The position numbers and the translations under genes were made by a program. Of a DNA stretch of 64,000 bases, positions 47,706 to 57,418 are shown in pieces (the stretch's first letter is position 1; the number at the start of each line of letters is the position of its first letter). The notes beneath the pieces were generated by a model that searched no databases, was not told the origin of the DNA, and worked only from the letters and a program-made list of their open reading frames with translations. Source of the stretch: Microseira wollei NIES-4236. Its GTDB lineage: Bacteria; Cyanobacteriota; Cyanobacteriia; Cyanobacteriales; Aerosakkonemataceae. The DNA lies in the NCBI RefSeq assembly GCF_020521235.1, contig NZ_BLAY01000028.1:1-64000 (forward strand), given 5' to 3'.

Positions 47706-48998
47706 ATGAGTCAAATAGCAATTAACGATCGCCCGTTGTGGCAGCGCATTCCGCTTTATTTGCAAATTGCGATCGCGCTGATTCTGGGATTAATTTTAGG
47801 TGTTGCACTCGGCGCAGGTCAACCTAACCCCGCCAATGTCGCCTGGATCAATAACCTAGTAATTCCCTGCAACCTCGTCCTCAAGGCGCTGCGTGCCCTC
47901 GCTACGCCCCTAATTTTACTAGCAGTTCTCCACTCTTTCCTGACGGCAAATATTCCCGGCAGATCGGGTCGTCGTTTGGCAGTTTTGCTTTTTAGCAATA
48001 CCACGGTTGCTATTTTAATCGGTCTTTTAGTCGCAAATATCCTACAACCAGGAAAATGGGGTCGCCTTGCTGCGCCAACAGAAACATCTGCAACTAAGGC
48101 ATTCGATCCTTGGGGACTCTTGCAAGATATGGTACCGGAAGCAGTTCTCAAACCTTTGGTTGATAATAATGTCCTGCAACTGATTTTTCTCGCCTTAGCG
48201 TTTGGGATTGTTTTACGGGGATTGAAACAACAACAAATTGAAGAAGGAAAGACGGCATATGTGGCAATTGAGGATGCGATCGCAATTCTATTCGAGGCAG
48301 TAATTCGCATCTTACACTGGGTTATTGCTCTCGTTCCCATCGCCGTTTTCGGAATAGTGGCAAAAACTGTCGCCCTTCAAGGTTTTGCACCGTTTAAATC
48401 TTTAGGTGCATTTATCATCGCCGTATTGGTCGCTTTATTTTTGCAAGCTTGCTATTACTTAATTCGGGTGCATTTCGGTTCTTGGGTGAGTCCGCAACGC
48501 TTCCTTTCCGGAGGTTCTGATGCACTGTTAACGGCATTTTCAACTGCTTCTTCTACGGCTACCATGCCTATCACCTTTGAAGCGTTGCTAGAAAAAATCG
48601 GTTTGCGGGAATCTTCTGCTTCTTTAGGTGCGTTAGTCGGCAGCAATTTCAATAACGACGGCACGGCTTTATATGAGGCAATGTCGGCTTTATTTGTCGC
48701 CCAAGTATTGGGGTTAAGTCTTGCCTTACCCCAACAATTCATTGTGATTCTCACCGCTATTTTCGCTTCTGTAGGTGCAGCAGGTATTCCCGAAGCAGGT
48801 TTGGTAACAATGACTCTGGTATTTACTGCCGTTGGCTTGCCGACTCAGTATATCGCTTTATTAATTACTGTAGACTGGTTCTTAGATCGTTGCCGGACTG
48901 CTATTAATGTCATGGGAGATATGACGGTGAGTTGTTTGTTAGATGGTAAGAAACGTCAACCTCAATTGAGTGGAATTGAACCATCTGATGAAAATTAG
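47706..48998 (+). CDS. dicarboxylate/amino-acid:cation symporter (DAACS family)
   Basis: A 430-residue membrane transporter with about eight TM helices. The serine-rich re-entrant loop ALLTAFSTASSTATMPITFEAL is near 275-295, NNDGTALYEAM near 318 carries the NxDG cation/substrate motif, and GAAGIPEAGLVTM near 355 forms the second hairpin. TM8 has VDWFLDRCRTAINVMGD, with the Asp and Arg that bind acidic substrates. It likely imports glutamate, aspartate or C4-dicarboxylates with Na+ or H+. It begins 16 bases after the TPM gene and may be co-transcribed. Confidence 0.92.
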   Translation: MSQIAINDRPLWQRIPLYLQIAIALILGLILGVALGAGQPNPANVAWINNLVIPCNLVLKALRALATPLILLAVLHSFLTANIPGRSGRRLAVLLFSNTTVAILIGLLVANILQPGKWGRLAAPTETSATKAFDPWGLLQDMVPEAVLKPLVDNNVLQLIFLALAFGIVLRGLKQQQIEEGKTAYVAIEDAIAILFEAVIRILHWVIALVPIAVFGIVAKTVALQGFAPFKSLGAFIIAVLVALFLQACYYLIRVHFGSWVSPQRFLSGGSDALLTAFSTASSTATMPITFEALLEKIGLRESSASLGALVGSNFNNDGTALYEAMSALFVAQVLGLSLALPQQFIVILTAIFASVGAAGIPEAGLVTMTLVFTAVGLPTQYIALLITVDWFLDRCRTAINVMGDMTVSCLLDGKKRQPQLSGIEPSDEN

Positions 48999-49090
48999 TC
49001 GCCATCTCATGTCCCTTCCCATCGGTTGCGGATATTTTAAGGATTTGTAGGGGCGGGTTTTACAGACAATTCCTGATGCCAACAAACCAA

Positions 49091-49210
49091 TTACAGCAGA
49101 TTGCAAGCTCGTCTAGGTACAGCCTTTTGGCTCTCGTTTGTCAAGCGCGCAGCATTAATGCTGCGCGCTTGACAAACAAGCCGTATGAGGTACGGCTGCA
49201 ATCCGCTATA
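49091..49210. repeat. MITE-like element, TTACAGC...GCTATAA family
   Basis: Starts TTACAGCAGATTGCA, ends TGCAATCCGCTATAA. The core hairpin TTTGTCAAGCGCGCAGC, centre ATTAAT, GCTGCGCGCTTGACAAA is perfect. It lies between the converging symporter and feoB genes; a GTAGGGGCGGGTTTTAC half repeat precedes it at 49047. Confidence 0.92.
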
Positions 49211-49279
49211 AAAAAGTGGGGAGAAAGCTCGTAAAAACAAGCGATCGCCCCACTACGCCGTTAGACACAAATGCGCCAA

Positions 49280-51079
49280 TCAAAATCCTAAAAGCCTCGC
49301 ACCTTGGTAGAAAATAAAGCTGGATACCCATGCTAAACCCACCGACCACGCCACCGATATCCAAGCAAATTTCGCACTCTTGGATTCGCTTTTTAACACA
49401 GCTACTGTCGAAAGACAAGGGATATACAGCAGGGTAAACAGCATGAAACTATACGCCTGTACCCAGTCGATTTGTTGCGCGATCGCTCCCATTAATTGAC
49501 TATCCTCAGACTGACCGTAAATTACCGCCAATCCACCCAAAACGATCTCTTTCGCCACAAAGCCAAAAACCAGCGCCACCGCTAATTGCGAATTAATTCC
49601 AATCGGTCCTAAAATCGGCTGCATGAATTGACCCAGGATTCCCGAAAGCGTTTGGGAACTCGCAGGTGGAACACCAGGCGGTAAGTTATTCAGCGCCCAA
49701 ATTGCCACAACCCCTAAGATAATAAACCGATAAGACCACCGCCAAAAGTGCTTTACCTCACACCAAGAACGCAGCAGAATTTGTTTGAAAGTAGGGAAGC
49801 GATAAGGAGGCAATTCCAAAACAAATGGCTCTTGGTTAGGAAACTGACCTTTGAACAAAAACGCGGTCAAAATAGCCGCCACAAAGCTGAGAATATACAA
49901 ACTAAACAAGACTATAGGCGCCATGCTTGCGGCAAAAAGCGCCGTCGTCATAAAGATAAATACGTTCAGCCTCGCCGAACATAAAGAAAAGGGAATTACC
50001 AGCATGGAAAGCATCCGCAAACCAGGGGAACGCATCACCCTAGTCCCCATAATTGCCGGTACGTTGCAGCCAAATCCCATCAGCGACATCACAAAAGATC
50101 GACCGTCTAATCCCAATCTCTGCATCAACGCATCCATCAAAAATGCCGACCGAGATAAGTAGCCGCTATCTTCTACAATTGCCATGCAGAAGAAGAACAA
50201 AATAATCACCGGAATAAATGCGGCGACGGTTGTCAAACCAGTATACAACCCGTCAATTAGGAAACCCCTTAATACTTCTGGCACTCCGGCTAAACCAGGT
50301 TCTAAGGCATTTTTCTGCAACCAATCAAACCCATTTCCCAATAATTCTTGCAGCGGCGTTCCCAGCGCATAAACTGCCTGGAACATCAAAAACATTGCCG
50401 CAAAAAAGATTGGCAACCCAAACACAGGATCGAGTAGAACTTTATCTAACCGCGTTGTCCAGTTTTCTCTTGCTTGGGTTGGTATGTGAACCGCATCTTG
50501 CAATAGGTTACCCATTTCGGCAGCCAGTTGGCGATCGCTTACCAAATGCTCCTCAATCTTACCAACGCAAATTGCCTCGTCTTGATGACTCAAACTATCA
50601 GCAATTGTTCGATAAGCCGTCTCGTAACCGTGACCGTATTTGGCACTAATTGGCATTACCGGCATCCCCAAATGCGCTGCCATTTTCTCCGGTTCGACTT
50701 CCACCCCAAACTTGGGAGCCTCATCTGCCATATTTAACAGCAACACCGCCGGAACTCCCAAATGCTTCACCTGCAACGCCAGACTGACTTGGCGGTCAAT
50801 TTGGGCAGTATTGAGAACTATTAGCACTAAATCCAGAGGAGTTTTTTCGAGAAAATCTCTCACTACTGCCTCATCTTCCGAAAAGCCGCGCAGATCGTAA
50901 ATACCTGGCAAGTCTACAATCTCCGCTGGTTCGTCGCCGAGTTTGACCTTCGCCATCATCAGGTCTACGGTAATTCCAGGCCAGTTGCCGATACTGGCAT
51001 TTGCGCCCGTAATTCGGTTAAAAAAGGTCGATTTGCCCGTATTCGGCATTCCCAAGACAGCTATCTGTTTCATGCTCAT
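49280..51079 (-). CDS. feoB: FeoB ferrous iron transporter
   Basis: A 599-residue protein. The N-terminal G domain has G1 GMPNTGKST (10-18), G3 DLPGIYDL near 58 and G4 LNMAD near 115. The membrane part has about eight helices, with the gate motifs AIVEDSGYLSRSAF and GFGCNVPAIMGTR. FeoB imports Fe2+ with its G domain as a switch. It is shorter than the roughly 770-residue E. coli protein because the region between G domain and membrane part and the C-terminal end are reduced, as in other cyanobacteria. Its start overlaps the feoA stop by four bases, so translation is coupled. Confidence 0.95.
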   Translation of the reverse strand: MSMKQIAVLGMPNTGKSTFFNRITGANASIGNWPGITVDLMMAKVKLGDEPAEIVDLPGIYDLRGFSEDEAVVRDFLEKTPLDLVLIVLNTAQIDRQVSLALQVKHLGVPAVLLLNMADEAPKFGVEVEPEKMAAHLGMPVMPISAKYGHGYETAYRTIADSLSHQDEAICVGKIEEHLVSDRQLAAEMGNLLQDAVHIPTQARENWTTRLDKVLLDPVFGLPIFFAAMFLMFQAVYALGTPLQELLGNGFDWLQKNALEPGLAGVPEVLRGFLIDGLYTGLTTVAAFIPVIILFFFCMAIVEDSGYLSRSAFLMDALMQRLGLDGRSFVMSLMGFGCNVPAIMGTRVMRSPGLRMLSMLVIPFSLCSARLNVFIFMTTALFAASMAPIVLFSLYILSFVAAILTAFLFKGQFPNQEPFVLELPPYRFPTFKQILLRSWCEVKHFWRWSYRFIILGVVAIWALNNLPPGVPPASSQTLSGILGQFMQPILGPIGINSQLAVALVFGFVAKEIVLGGLAVIYGQSEDSQLMGAIAQQIDWVQAYSFMLFTLLYIPCLSTVAVLKSESKSAKFAWISVAWSVGLAWVSSFIFYQGARLLGF

Positions 51080-51321
51080 TCTCCTTCACTCAAGTGCGTG
51101 ACATGGATTTCTTTGGCTTCGCTGCGGCGCAGCATCACTTCGGTGGTTCCCACGCGCACGTGAAGTGGTCCGCCAAACCAGGCACGCCGAATCATTTCCA
51201 CTTGCCGTCCGGCGCGAAAACCCAGTGCTTGCAGGCGTTGTTGCAAGCTCTCTTCTGCCTGTAACGCTGCGATAGTGCCGATTTGACCGGGTTGTAATGA
51301 AGCGAGGTGAATTCTTAACAT
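51076..51321 (-). CDS. feoA: FeoA SH3-like iron transport protein
   Basis: An 81-residue single-domain FeoA: GQIGTIAALQAEESLQQRLQALGFRAG then VEMIRRAWFGGPLHVRVGTTEVMLRRSEAKEI is the family pattern. It regulates or assembles FeoB. It is the first gene of the feoAB operon. I find no clear Fur box in the 100 bases upstream. Confidence 0.93.
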   Translation of the reverse strand: MLRIHLASLQPGQIGTIAALQAEESLQQRLQALGFRAGRQVEMIRRAWFGGPLHVRVGTTEVMLRRSEAKEIHVTHLSEGE

Positions 51322-51667
51322 TTTGGGAATTACTAGGAAACTTTCTCAAAAACTTGATGATAATATCAGCATACTCCTGTGATCTAGCTAACTCTAGGGG
51401 GGTTTTGTTAAAAAAACCTGTAAATTTATGCCTTTCTACAGGTGAAAATTTCTGTTGGATCGGGTAATCGGGAAGTAAACGGAAGAACAGTAGGGGCACG
51501 GCATGTAAAACATTGGTTTTCAAACCCGAAATATCGCTCGTGCCGTGCCCCTACCAGGTTGCGGTGGAAGCCCAACGACTAAAGTCGCGCCTATACAAGC
51601 AAAGACCGCCTGCGCGGTCTAAATTAAGAATAAGGGGGGTTGTTAACCCGGATTTCTAAGCAAGTCC
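51322..51667. repeat. intergenic region with GTAGGGGCACGGCA inverted repeat
   Basis: GTAGGGGCACGGCATG (51490-51505) pairs with CGTGCCGTGCCCCTAC (51540-51555) across a 34-base loop. This is the arm sequence of the 68-bp array at the window start. The part nearer feoA (51322-51480) should hold the feoAB promoter; no other feature is clear. A short GACCGCC TGCGCGGTC hairpin is at 51605-51620. Confidence 0.8.
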
Positions 51668-52720
<1,053 letters not shown>

Positions 52721-52797
52721 TATAAAAAATTGCGCCTCTAGAATGCACAATCTGAAAACAGCAGATTGGGGCTGGTGTCGAGGCAGAGCCTCTATTG

Positions 52798-52850
52798 TCG
52801 TAACCAGGCTGAGCCTGGTTACGAGTTGAACCAGGCTCAGCCTGGTGTCG
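52798..52850. repeat. AACCAGGCTGAGCCTGGTT palindromes
   Basis: Two close copies of an ACCAGGCT(GA)AGCCTGGT-type palindrome lie in the hemB-tldD gap, related to those at 17357-17411. Confidence 0.85.
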
Positions 52851-52881
52851 CTTCGTTTCGGTGGCACAAGGGGCTAAATCA

Positions 52882-54318
52882 ATGCAAAATGGATGCAGTT
52901 TATCTGTACCAGTGCCTGCTATGCCTACCTTACTAGCGGATGCCAAGAATCTTCTTTCTGACCTGATACGTCGTTATGGCAAGCGGGTTGACTATTTGGC
53001 GATTCGACTGGAAGAAGCTGAAGCAACCGATATTTTACTGCGCGCCGATAAGATCGAAACCCTGTCCCAAGGGATTTCGATTGGGGGACAGGTACGCGCT
53101 TGTTACAAGGGTGGTTGGGGCTTTGCCAGCTTTAATCAACTTTCGACTTTAGCAGAACGGGTTGAGGAAGCGATCGCTGCTGCCCACATCGTGGGTGAAG
53201 AAGAAACCATCCTCGCCCCTATTGACGCGGTGCAGGATATATGCATTATCCCCCTCACCGGCACCGATCCTCGCCAAATACCGCTAGCCGAGAAAAAGGC
53301 ATTGTGCGATCGCTACAGCGAAATTCTCCGCAGCGTTGACCCTCGCATCGCTACCACCTCGGTGCGCTATGGCGATAGCGCCCAGCGCATCATCCTCGCC
53401 ACGTCGGAAGGGACGATGCTAGAACAATCCTGGGTGGATATGGAAATGCGCTTTGCCGCCACGGCCCGCGACGGGGAAACCGTACAAACCGGACGGGAAA
53501 CGACGGGATCGCGCAAAGCTTACGAAGATTTAACCAATTTAGACGAGCAAGTGCGGGGTGCAGCGCAACGGGGGGTGGAGGCTTTAAGCTTACCGCCCGT
53601 CAAAGGTAATACCTACACCGTCGTCATCGATCCGATTCTCAGCGGGTTATTCGTCCACGAAGCCTTCGGACACCTGAGTGAAGCCGATATGGCATACGAA
53701 AACCCGGACTTGCTAGAAGTCATGACCATCGGACGCAGATTTGGTCCCAAAGATCTGCAAATCTTTGACGGCGCCGCCCCAGAAGGTCATCGCGGTAGCT
53801 ATTTTTACGACGACGAAGGCACCCCCGCAACGACGACTCAATTAATTAAAGATGGCGTCTTAGTCGGAAGATTACATTCCCGCGAAACTGCTGGCAAATT
53901 AGACGAACAACCCACTGGCAATGCCCGTTGTCTCAGTTATCACTACCCTCCCATCGTGCGGATGACCAACACCTGGATCGAACGGGGAAATACGCCAGTC
54001 AAGGACTTATTTACTGGTATCAAAGAAGGGGTTTATGCCCGCAACTGGTTGGGTGGTATGACGAATGGGGAAATGTTCACCTTTAGTGCGGGGGAAGCTT
54101 GGATGATCCGCAATGGTAAAATAGCCGAACCAGTGAGGGATGTCACGCTTTCCGGTAATGTATTTACAACGCTGACAGATATTGAAGCGATTGGGGATGA
54201 TTTTTACTGGGATGAATCCGGCGGATGCGGTAAAGGCGGACAAAGCGGTTTACCCGTAGGTTGCGGTGGTCCGAGTTTGCGAATTCGCAATGTTATTGTA
54301 GGGGGAGAAGCGGCATAA
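52882..54318 (+). CDS. tldD: TldD-family metalloprotease
   Basis: A 478-residue protein from ATG 52882, chosen because AAGGGG stands just before it; GTG 52861 or ATG 52921 are possible. The zinc motif HEAFGHLSEAD near 257 is the TldD form of HExxxH. The N-terminal domain has LRADKIETLSQGISIGGQVRACYKGGWGFAS near 48-80, and the C-terminal end GCGKGGQSGLPVGCGGPSLRI is typical. TldD works with TldE (PmbA) to process peptides and degrade unfolded ones; tldE is not in this window. Confidence 0.93.
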   Translation: MQNGCSLSVPVPAMPTLLADAKNLLSDLIRRYGKRVDYLAIRLEEAEATDILLRADKIETLSQGISIGGQVRACYKGGWGFASFNQLSTLAERVEEAIAAAHIVGEEETILAPIDAVQDICIIPLTGTDPRQIPLAEKKALCDRYSEILRSVDPRIATTSVRYGDSAQRIILATSEGTMLEQSWVDMEMRFAATARDGETVQTGRETTGSRKAYEDLTNLDEQVRGAAQRGVEALSLPPVKGNTYTVVIDPILSGLFVHEAFGHLSEADMAYENPDLLEVMTIGRRFGPKDLQIFDGAAPEGHRGSYFYDDEGTPATTTQLIKDGVLVGRLHSRETAGKLDEQPTGNARCLSYHYPPIVRMTNTWIERGNTPVKDLFTGIKEGVYARNWLGGMTNGEMFTFSAGEAWMIRNGKIAEPVRDVTLSGNVFTTLTDIEAIGDDFYWDESGGCGKGGQSGLPVGCGGPSLRIRNVIVGGEAA

Positions 54319-54534
54319 TGGCTAATGGCTAATGGCTAATGGCTAATGGCTAATTGCTAATGGGTACAGGACTTACGCAAAAAAACTTTGGTGATATGAA
54401 AAATCGTGGGTTTCCACGAGCGAGATTGACGCATCACCTTTGTTTTTGGCGCCGCGTGCGTAAGTCCTGGGGTAATTGGTAATGGGAAATAATTATCTAT
54501 TACCAATTACCAATTACCAATCACCAATTACCAA
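54319..54534. repeat. intergenic region: heptamer arrays and a REP copy
   Basis: TGGCTAA heptamers at 54318-54360, then a REP with ACAGGACTTACGC, AAACTTTGGTGAT, GACGCATCACCTTTG and GCGTAAGTCCTGG (54364-54470). ATTACCA heptamers run from 54497 into the end of coaE. Confidence 0.88.
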
Positions 54535-55128
54535 TTACCGATTACCAATCGCTGCATCTACCTGTTTTAACAATGCTTCTGGGGTTGAAGAGTTATCTAA
54601 AACTACGTTGGCTTGGGCTAGCTTTTTTTCTATTGACATTTGGCTGTTAATGCGGGATTGAATTTCTTCTAAAGGCAGACCATCGCGGGATTTGACTCGT
54701 TCAACTTGCTGGGTTTGGTCGCAAGCTACTACCCAGATTTCCGTTACCAGATCGGTCATGCGAGCTTCAAACAATAATGGTACGACTAGGACGACTGTGG
54801 GGTATTTTTGGGGGTCTAGGGTATCTAATTGAGCGGTAATGCGATCGCGCACGTATGGATGAATGCGTTGCTCTAACCACAAGCGTTCTGAGGGACTGCT
54901 AAAAACAATTTGACCCAGCCGCAGGCGGTCGAGTTTGCCATCGGGTAGTAAGATGCCGAAACCGTAGCGTTCCTGAATTTCTTCTAATACTTGAGAACCT
55001 GGTTCTACGGCTTCGCGCGCATAAATATCTGCATCCAAAACTGGCAAATTATAGTGGCTTGCCAGATAATTCGAGACGGTACTTTTGCCAGTCCCAATAC
55101 CGCCCGTTAAACCAATAATACGCCTCAT
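54535..55128 (-). CDS. coaE: dephospho-CoA kinase
   Basis: A 197-residue P-loop kinase for the last step of CoA synthesis. Walker A is GLTGGIGTGKST (6-17), followed by VLDADIYAREAVEPGS near 33 (the CoA-binding DAD motif), HPYVR near 91 and VVLVVPLLFE near 112. The lid contains RDGLPLEEIQSRINSQM near 150. The last residues (IGNR) run into the ATTACCA heptamer array, so the C-terminus borders a repeat. It is next to an EAL pseudogene on the same strand. Confidence 0.94.
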   Translation of the reverse strand: MRRIIGLTGGIGTGKSTVSNYLASHYNLPVLDADIYAREAVEPGSQVLEEIQERYGFGILLPDGKLDRLRLGQIVFSSPSERLWLEQRIHPYVRDRITAQLDTLDPQKYPTVVLVVPLLFEARMTDLVTEIWVVACDQTQQVERVKSRDGLPLEEIQSRINSQMSIEKKLAQANVVLDNSSTPEALLKQVDAAIGNR

Positions 55129-55181
55129 AGTATTTTAGATTTTAGATTTTAGATTTGCCATTACCAATTAGCAATTAGCAA

Positions 55182-55550
55182 TTAGCAATTAGCTGATAGT
55201 AAAGCCCAGACGGAAGTGCTATCTATGGGCTTAGAGAAAAAGTGTCCTTGTCCGTATTCCCATTCGAGTTCCACAAGTTGTCCTAGTTGAAATGCAGATT
55301 CTACACCCTCGGCGATCGCATCCATTTCCAAACTGTGCGCCAGGGTAATAATTGTTCGCACGATTTCCAAACTTTCGCTATCAACGCTCATCTGACTCAC
55401 TCACGAACGGTCGATTTTTAACGTATCGATCGGCATTTGGTGCAGCCGCGCCAAACAAGAGTAGCCGGTGCCAAAATCATCGATCGATAGCTGAATTCCC
55501 AACGCTTTAAGTTGCTCCAACATCCCAATTTCAAAACTGGTATAGGCTTT
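55182..55550 (-). pseudogene. EAL-domain (cyclic-di-GMP phosphodiesterase) fragment with internal stop
   Basis: On the minus strand the frame reads [18 protein letters not shown], then LKIDRS, a TGA stop, and continues VSQMSVDSESLEIVRTII and AIAEGVES to [14 protein letters not shown] and AEGVES are EAL-domain motifs 5 and later; the N-terminal half with the EAL motif itself is missing. It abuts the stop of the cobA-hemD gene. Cyclic-di-GMP hydrolysis is not possible for this remnant. Confidence 0.88.
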
Positions 55551-57290
55551 TTAAACAGGAGGCTGGTGGATTGTCATCCAGTTAATAATAGCTTGGGTTA
55601 ATCCTTCTAAGGTGTATTCAAGCGCTTCCACATCTACCCGACCCAGGAGTTGCTTGCAGTCGCGGGAAGTTTGGGGGCCGATTGAGGCGATCGCTACTTT
55701 ATCCAGCTTATCGGTTAATTGGGATGCCTCTACTAACTGACAAAAATTTCTCACAGTTTTGGAACTAGCAAAGGTAATTATATCTACTGCTTGCTTCGAC
55801 AAGGCGTGTTTTGCTTCTTTAGCGATCGCATCCGGACACCTGGACTCGTAAGCCGCCACCTCGACGACTTCTGCACCTTTAGCCGATAACTCCTGGACTA
55901 ACACCTCCCGTCCACCAGTTTCCACTCTCGGAAATAACACTTTTTTCCCTTGGAGAGATGCGGGAAAATGTTCCACGAGGGAATCTGCCACAAAGTTGGG
56001 CGGGATAAAATCGGGTTGCAAATTGTGCAGTTTTAGGCTATTAGCTGTTTTTTTACCGACGACGGCGATTTTAAGCTGCGCTAAGCTACGCGCATCTTTT
56101 CCTTGAGCGAATAAGCGCTCAAAGAAATAATCTACACCGTTGGTAGAGGTGAGAATTAACCAATCAAAGGTTTGTATGCAAGCGATCGCATTATCCAATC
56201 CTTCCCAGTTTGAAGGCGGACCAATTTCTATCGCAGGCATTTCAATTACCGTTGCACCTGCTGCCTGAAGGCGGTGAGTAAATTCCCCCGACTGTCCGAC
56301 TGAACGGGTAACGAGGATAGTTTTATTGGCGAGGGGGAGGGAAGAGGACGCGGGGATGGGGAGACGGGGAGACGCGGGGATGATTTGATTCTCTGCTTCT
56401 TTCTTGGTTTCTGGCGCTGGATGTTGGTTATTTGTCTGAGTCATAGCAATAGGGGATATCAAATCTAGGGGGCTGGATTTTAAATTATCCCCAATTGGGG
56501 ACATTCGCTCGGATACCAAGTTGCCGTTAATATTAATCAACATTTCTGCCCTCTGCCCTGCTAACGGCGGTTGTAAGTAGGGGCGCAGTCCAACAACTTC
56601 TCCAATTACAATTACCGCCGGGGAAAGAGACGCCCCAGCACATGCAGCTGCAATAGTTCCCAACTGTGCTGTCCAAATTTGTTGTTGGGGATGTCCGCAA
56701 TAACGAATAACGGCGACGGGAGTTTGCAGACTTCGCCCCCCACGATGCAGTTGGCGGACAATTTCCCCCAGATTGCGCCCCCCCATCAAGATTACCAGCG
56801 TATCGATCCGCGATAGCGCTTCCCAGTCTAATTCTGTTGGTTCGTGGGCGCTTAAAACTGCAAAACACCGACTCAAAACCGGATCTGTTAGGGGAATTCC
56901 TGCTAGCAACGGTGCTGCCAATGCGGCAGAAATTCCCGGCACAACCTCAAACGGGCAACCTGCGGCAATTAATGCTTGAATTTCCTGACTAGATCGCCCA
57001 AAAATAAACGGATCGCCGCTTTTTAACCGCACGACTTGCTTCCCTAACAGGCACTGTTCCACCAGCAAGCGGTCAATTTCTGCTTGGGGGGTACTCTTGC
57101 GTCCACCCCGCTTACCGACGTGGAATTTTACGCAATTATCCGGTACTAAATCTAACAGCCGCTCATCGATCAAGGCATCATAAATTAATACCTCTGCTTG
57201 CGATAATAATTGTTGCGAGCGCACTGTCAGGTAAGCGACATCCGATGGCCCTGCACCCACTAGATAAACTTGGCCTTTTTCCTCGATCAT
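55551..57290 (-). CDS. cobA-hemD: fused uroporphyrinogen-III C-methyltransferase and uroporphyrinogen-III synthase
   Basis: A 579-residue bifunctional protein. Residues about 5-245 are a SAM-dependent uroporphyrinogen III methyltransferase: VYLVGAGPSDVAYLTVR (8-24), RLKSGDPFIFGR near 90, LPGISAALAAPLLAGIPLT-like VVPGISAALAAPLLAGIPLT near 117 and VILMGGRNLGEI near 165. After a low-complexity linker (about 260-320) come about 250 residues of HemD: ILVTRSVGQSGEFTHRLQAAGATVIEMPAIEI and WLILTSTNGVDYFFERL. It makes uroporphyrinogen III and methylates it towards siroheme or cobalamin. Confidence 0.93.
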   Translation of the reverse strand: MIEEKGQVYLVGAGPSDVAYLTVRSQQLLSQAEVLIYDALIDERLLDLVPDNCVKFHVGKRGGRKSTPQAEIDRLLVEQCLLGKQVVRLKSGDPFIFGRSSQEIQALIAAGCPFEVVPGISAALAAPLLAGIPLTDPVLSRCFAVLSAHEPTELDWEALSRIDTLVILMGGRNLGEIVRQLHRGGRSLQTPVAVIRYCGHPQQQIWTAQLGTIAAACAGASLSPAVIVIGEVVGLRPYLQPPLAGQRAEMLININGNLVSERMSPIGDNLKSSPLDLISPIAMTQTNNQHPAPETKKEAENQIIPASPRLPIPASSSLPLANKTILVTRSVGQSGEFTHRLQAAGATVIEMPAIEIGPPSNWEGLDNAIACIQTFDWLILTSTNGVDYFFERLFAQGKDARSLAQLKIAVVGKKTANSLKLHNLQPDFIPPNFVADSLVEHFPASLQGKKVLFPRVETGGREVLVQELSAKGAEVVEVAAYESRCPDAIAKEAKHALSKQAVDIITFASSKTVRNFCQLVEASQLTDKLDKVAIASIGPQTSRDCKQLLGRVDVEALEYTLEGLTQAIINWMTIHQPPV

Positions 57291-57418
57291 GGAATAATTT
57301 CAGATTGCAGATTTTTGATTTCAGATTTATGGAATAATTGCAGATTTCAGATTTTTGATTTCAGATTTATGAAAAACTTAAATCGGCAATCTGCAATCTG
57401 CCATCTAAAATTCCGCAA

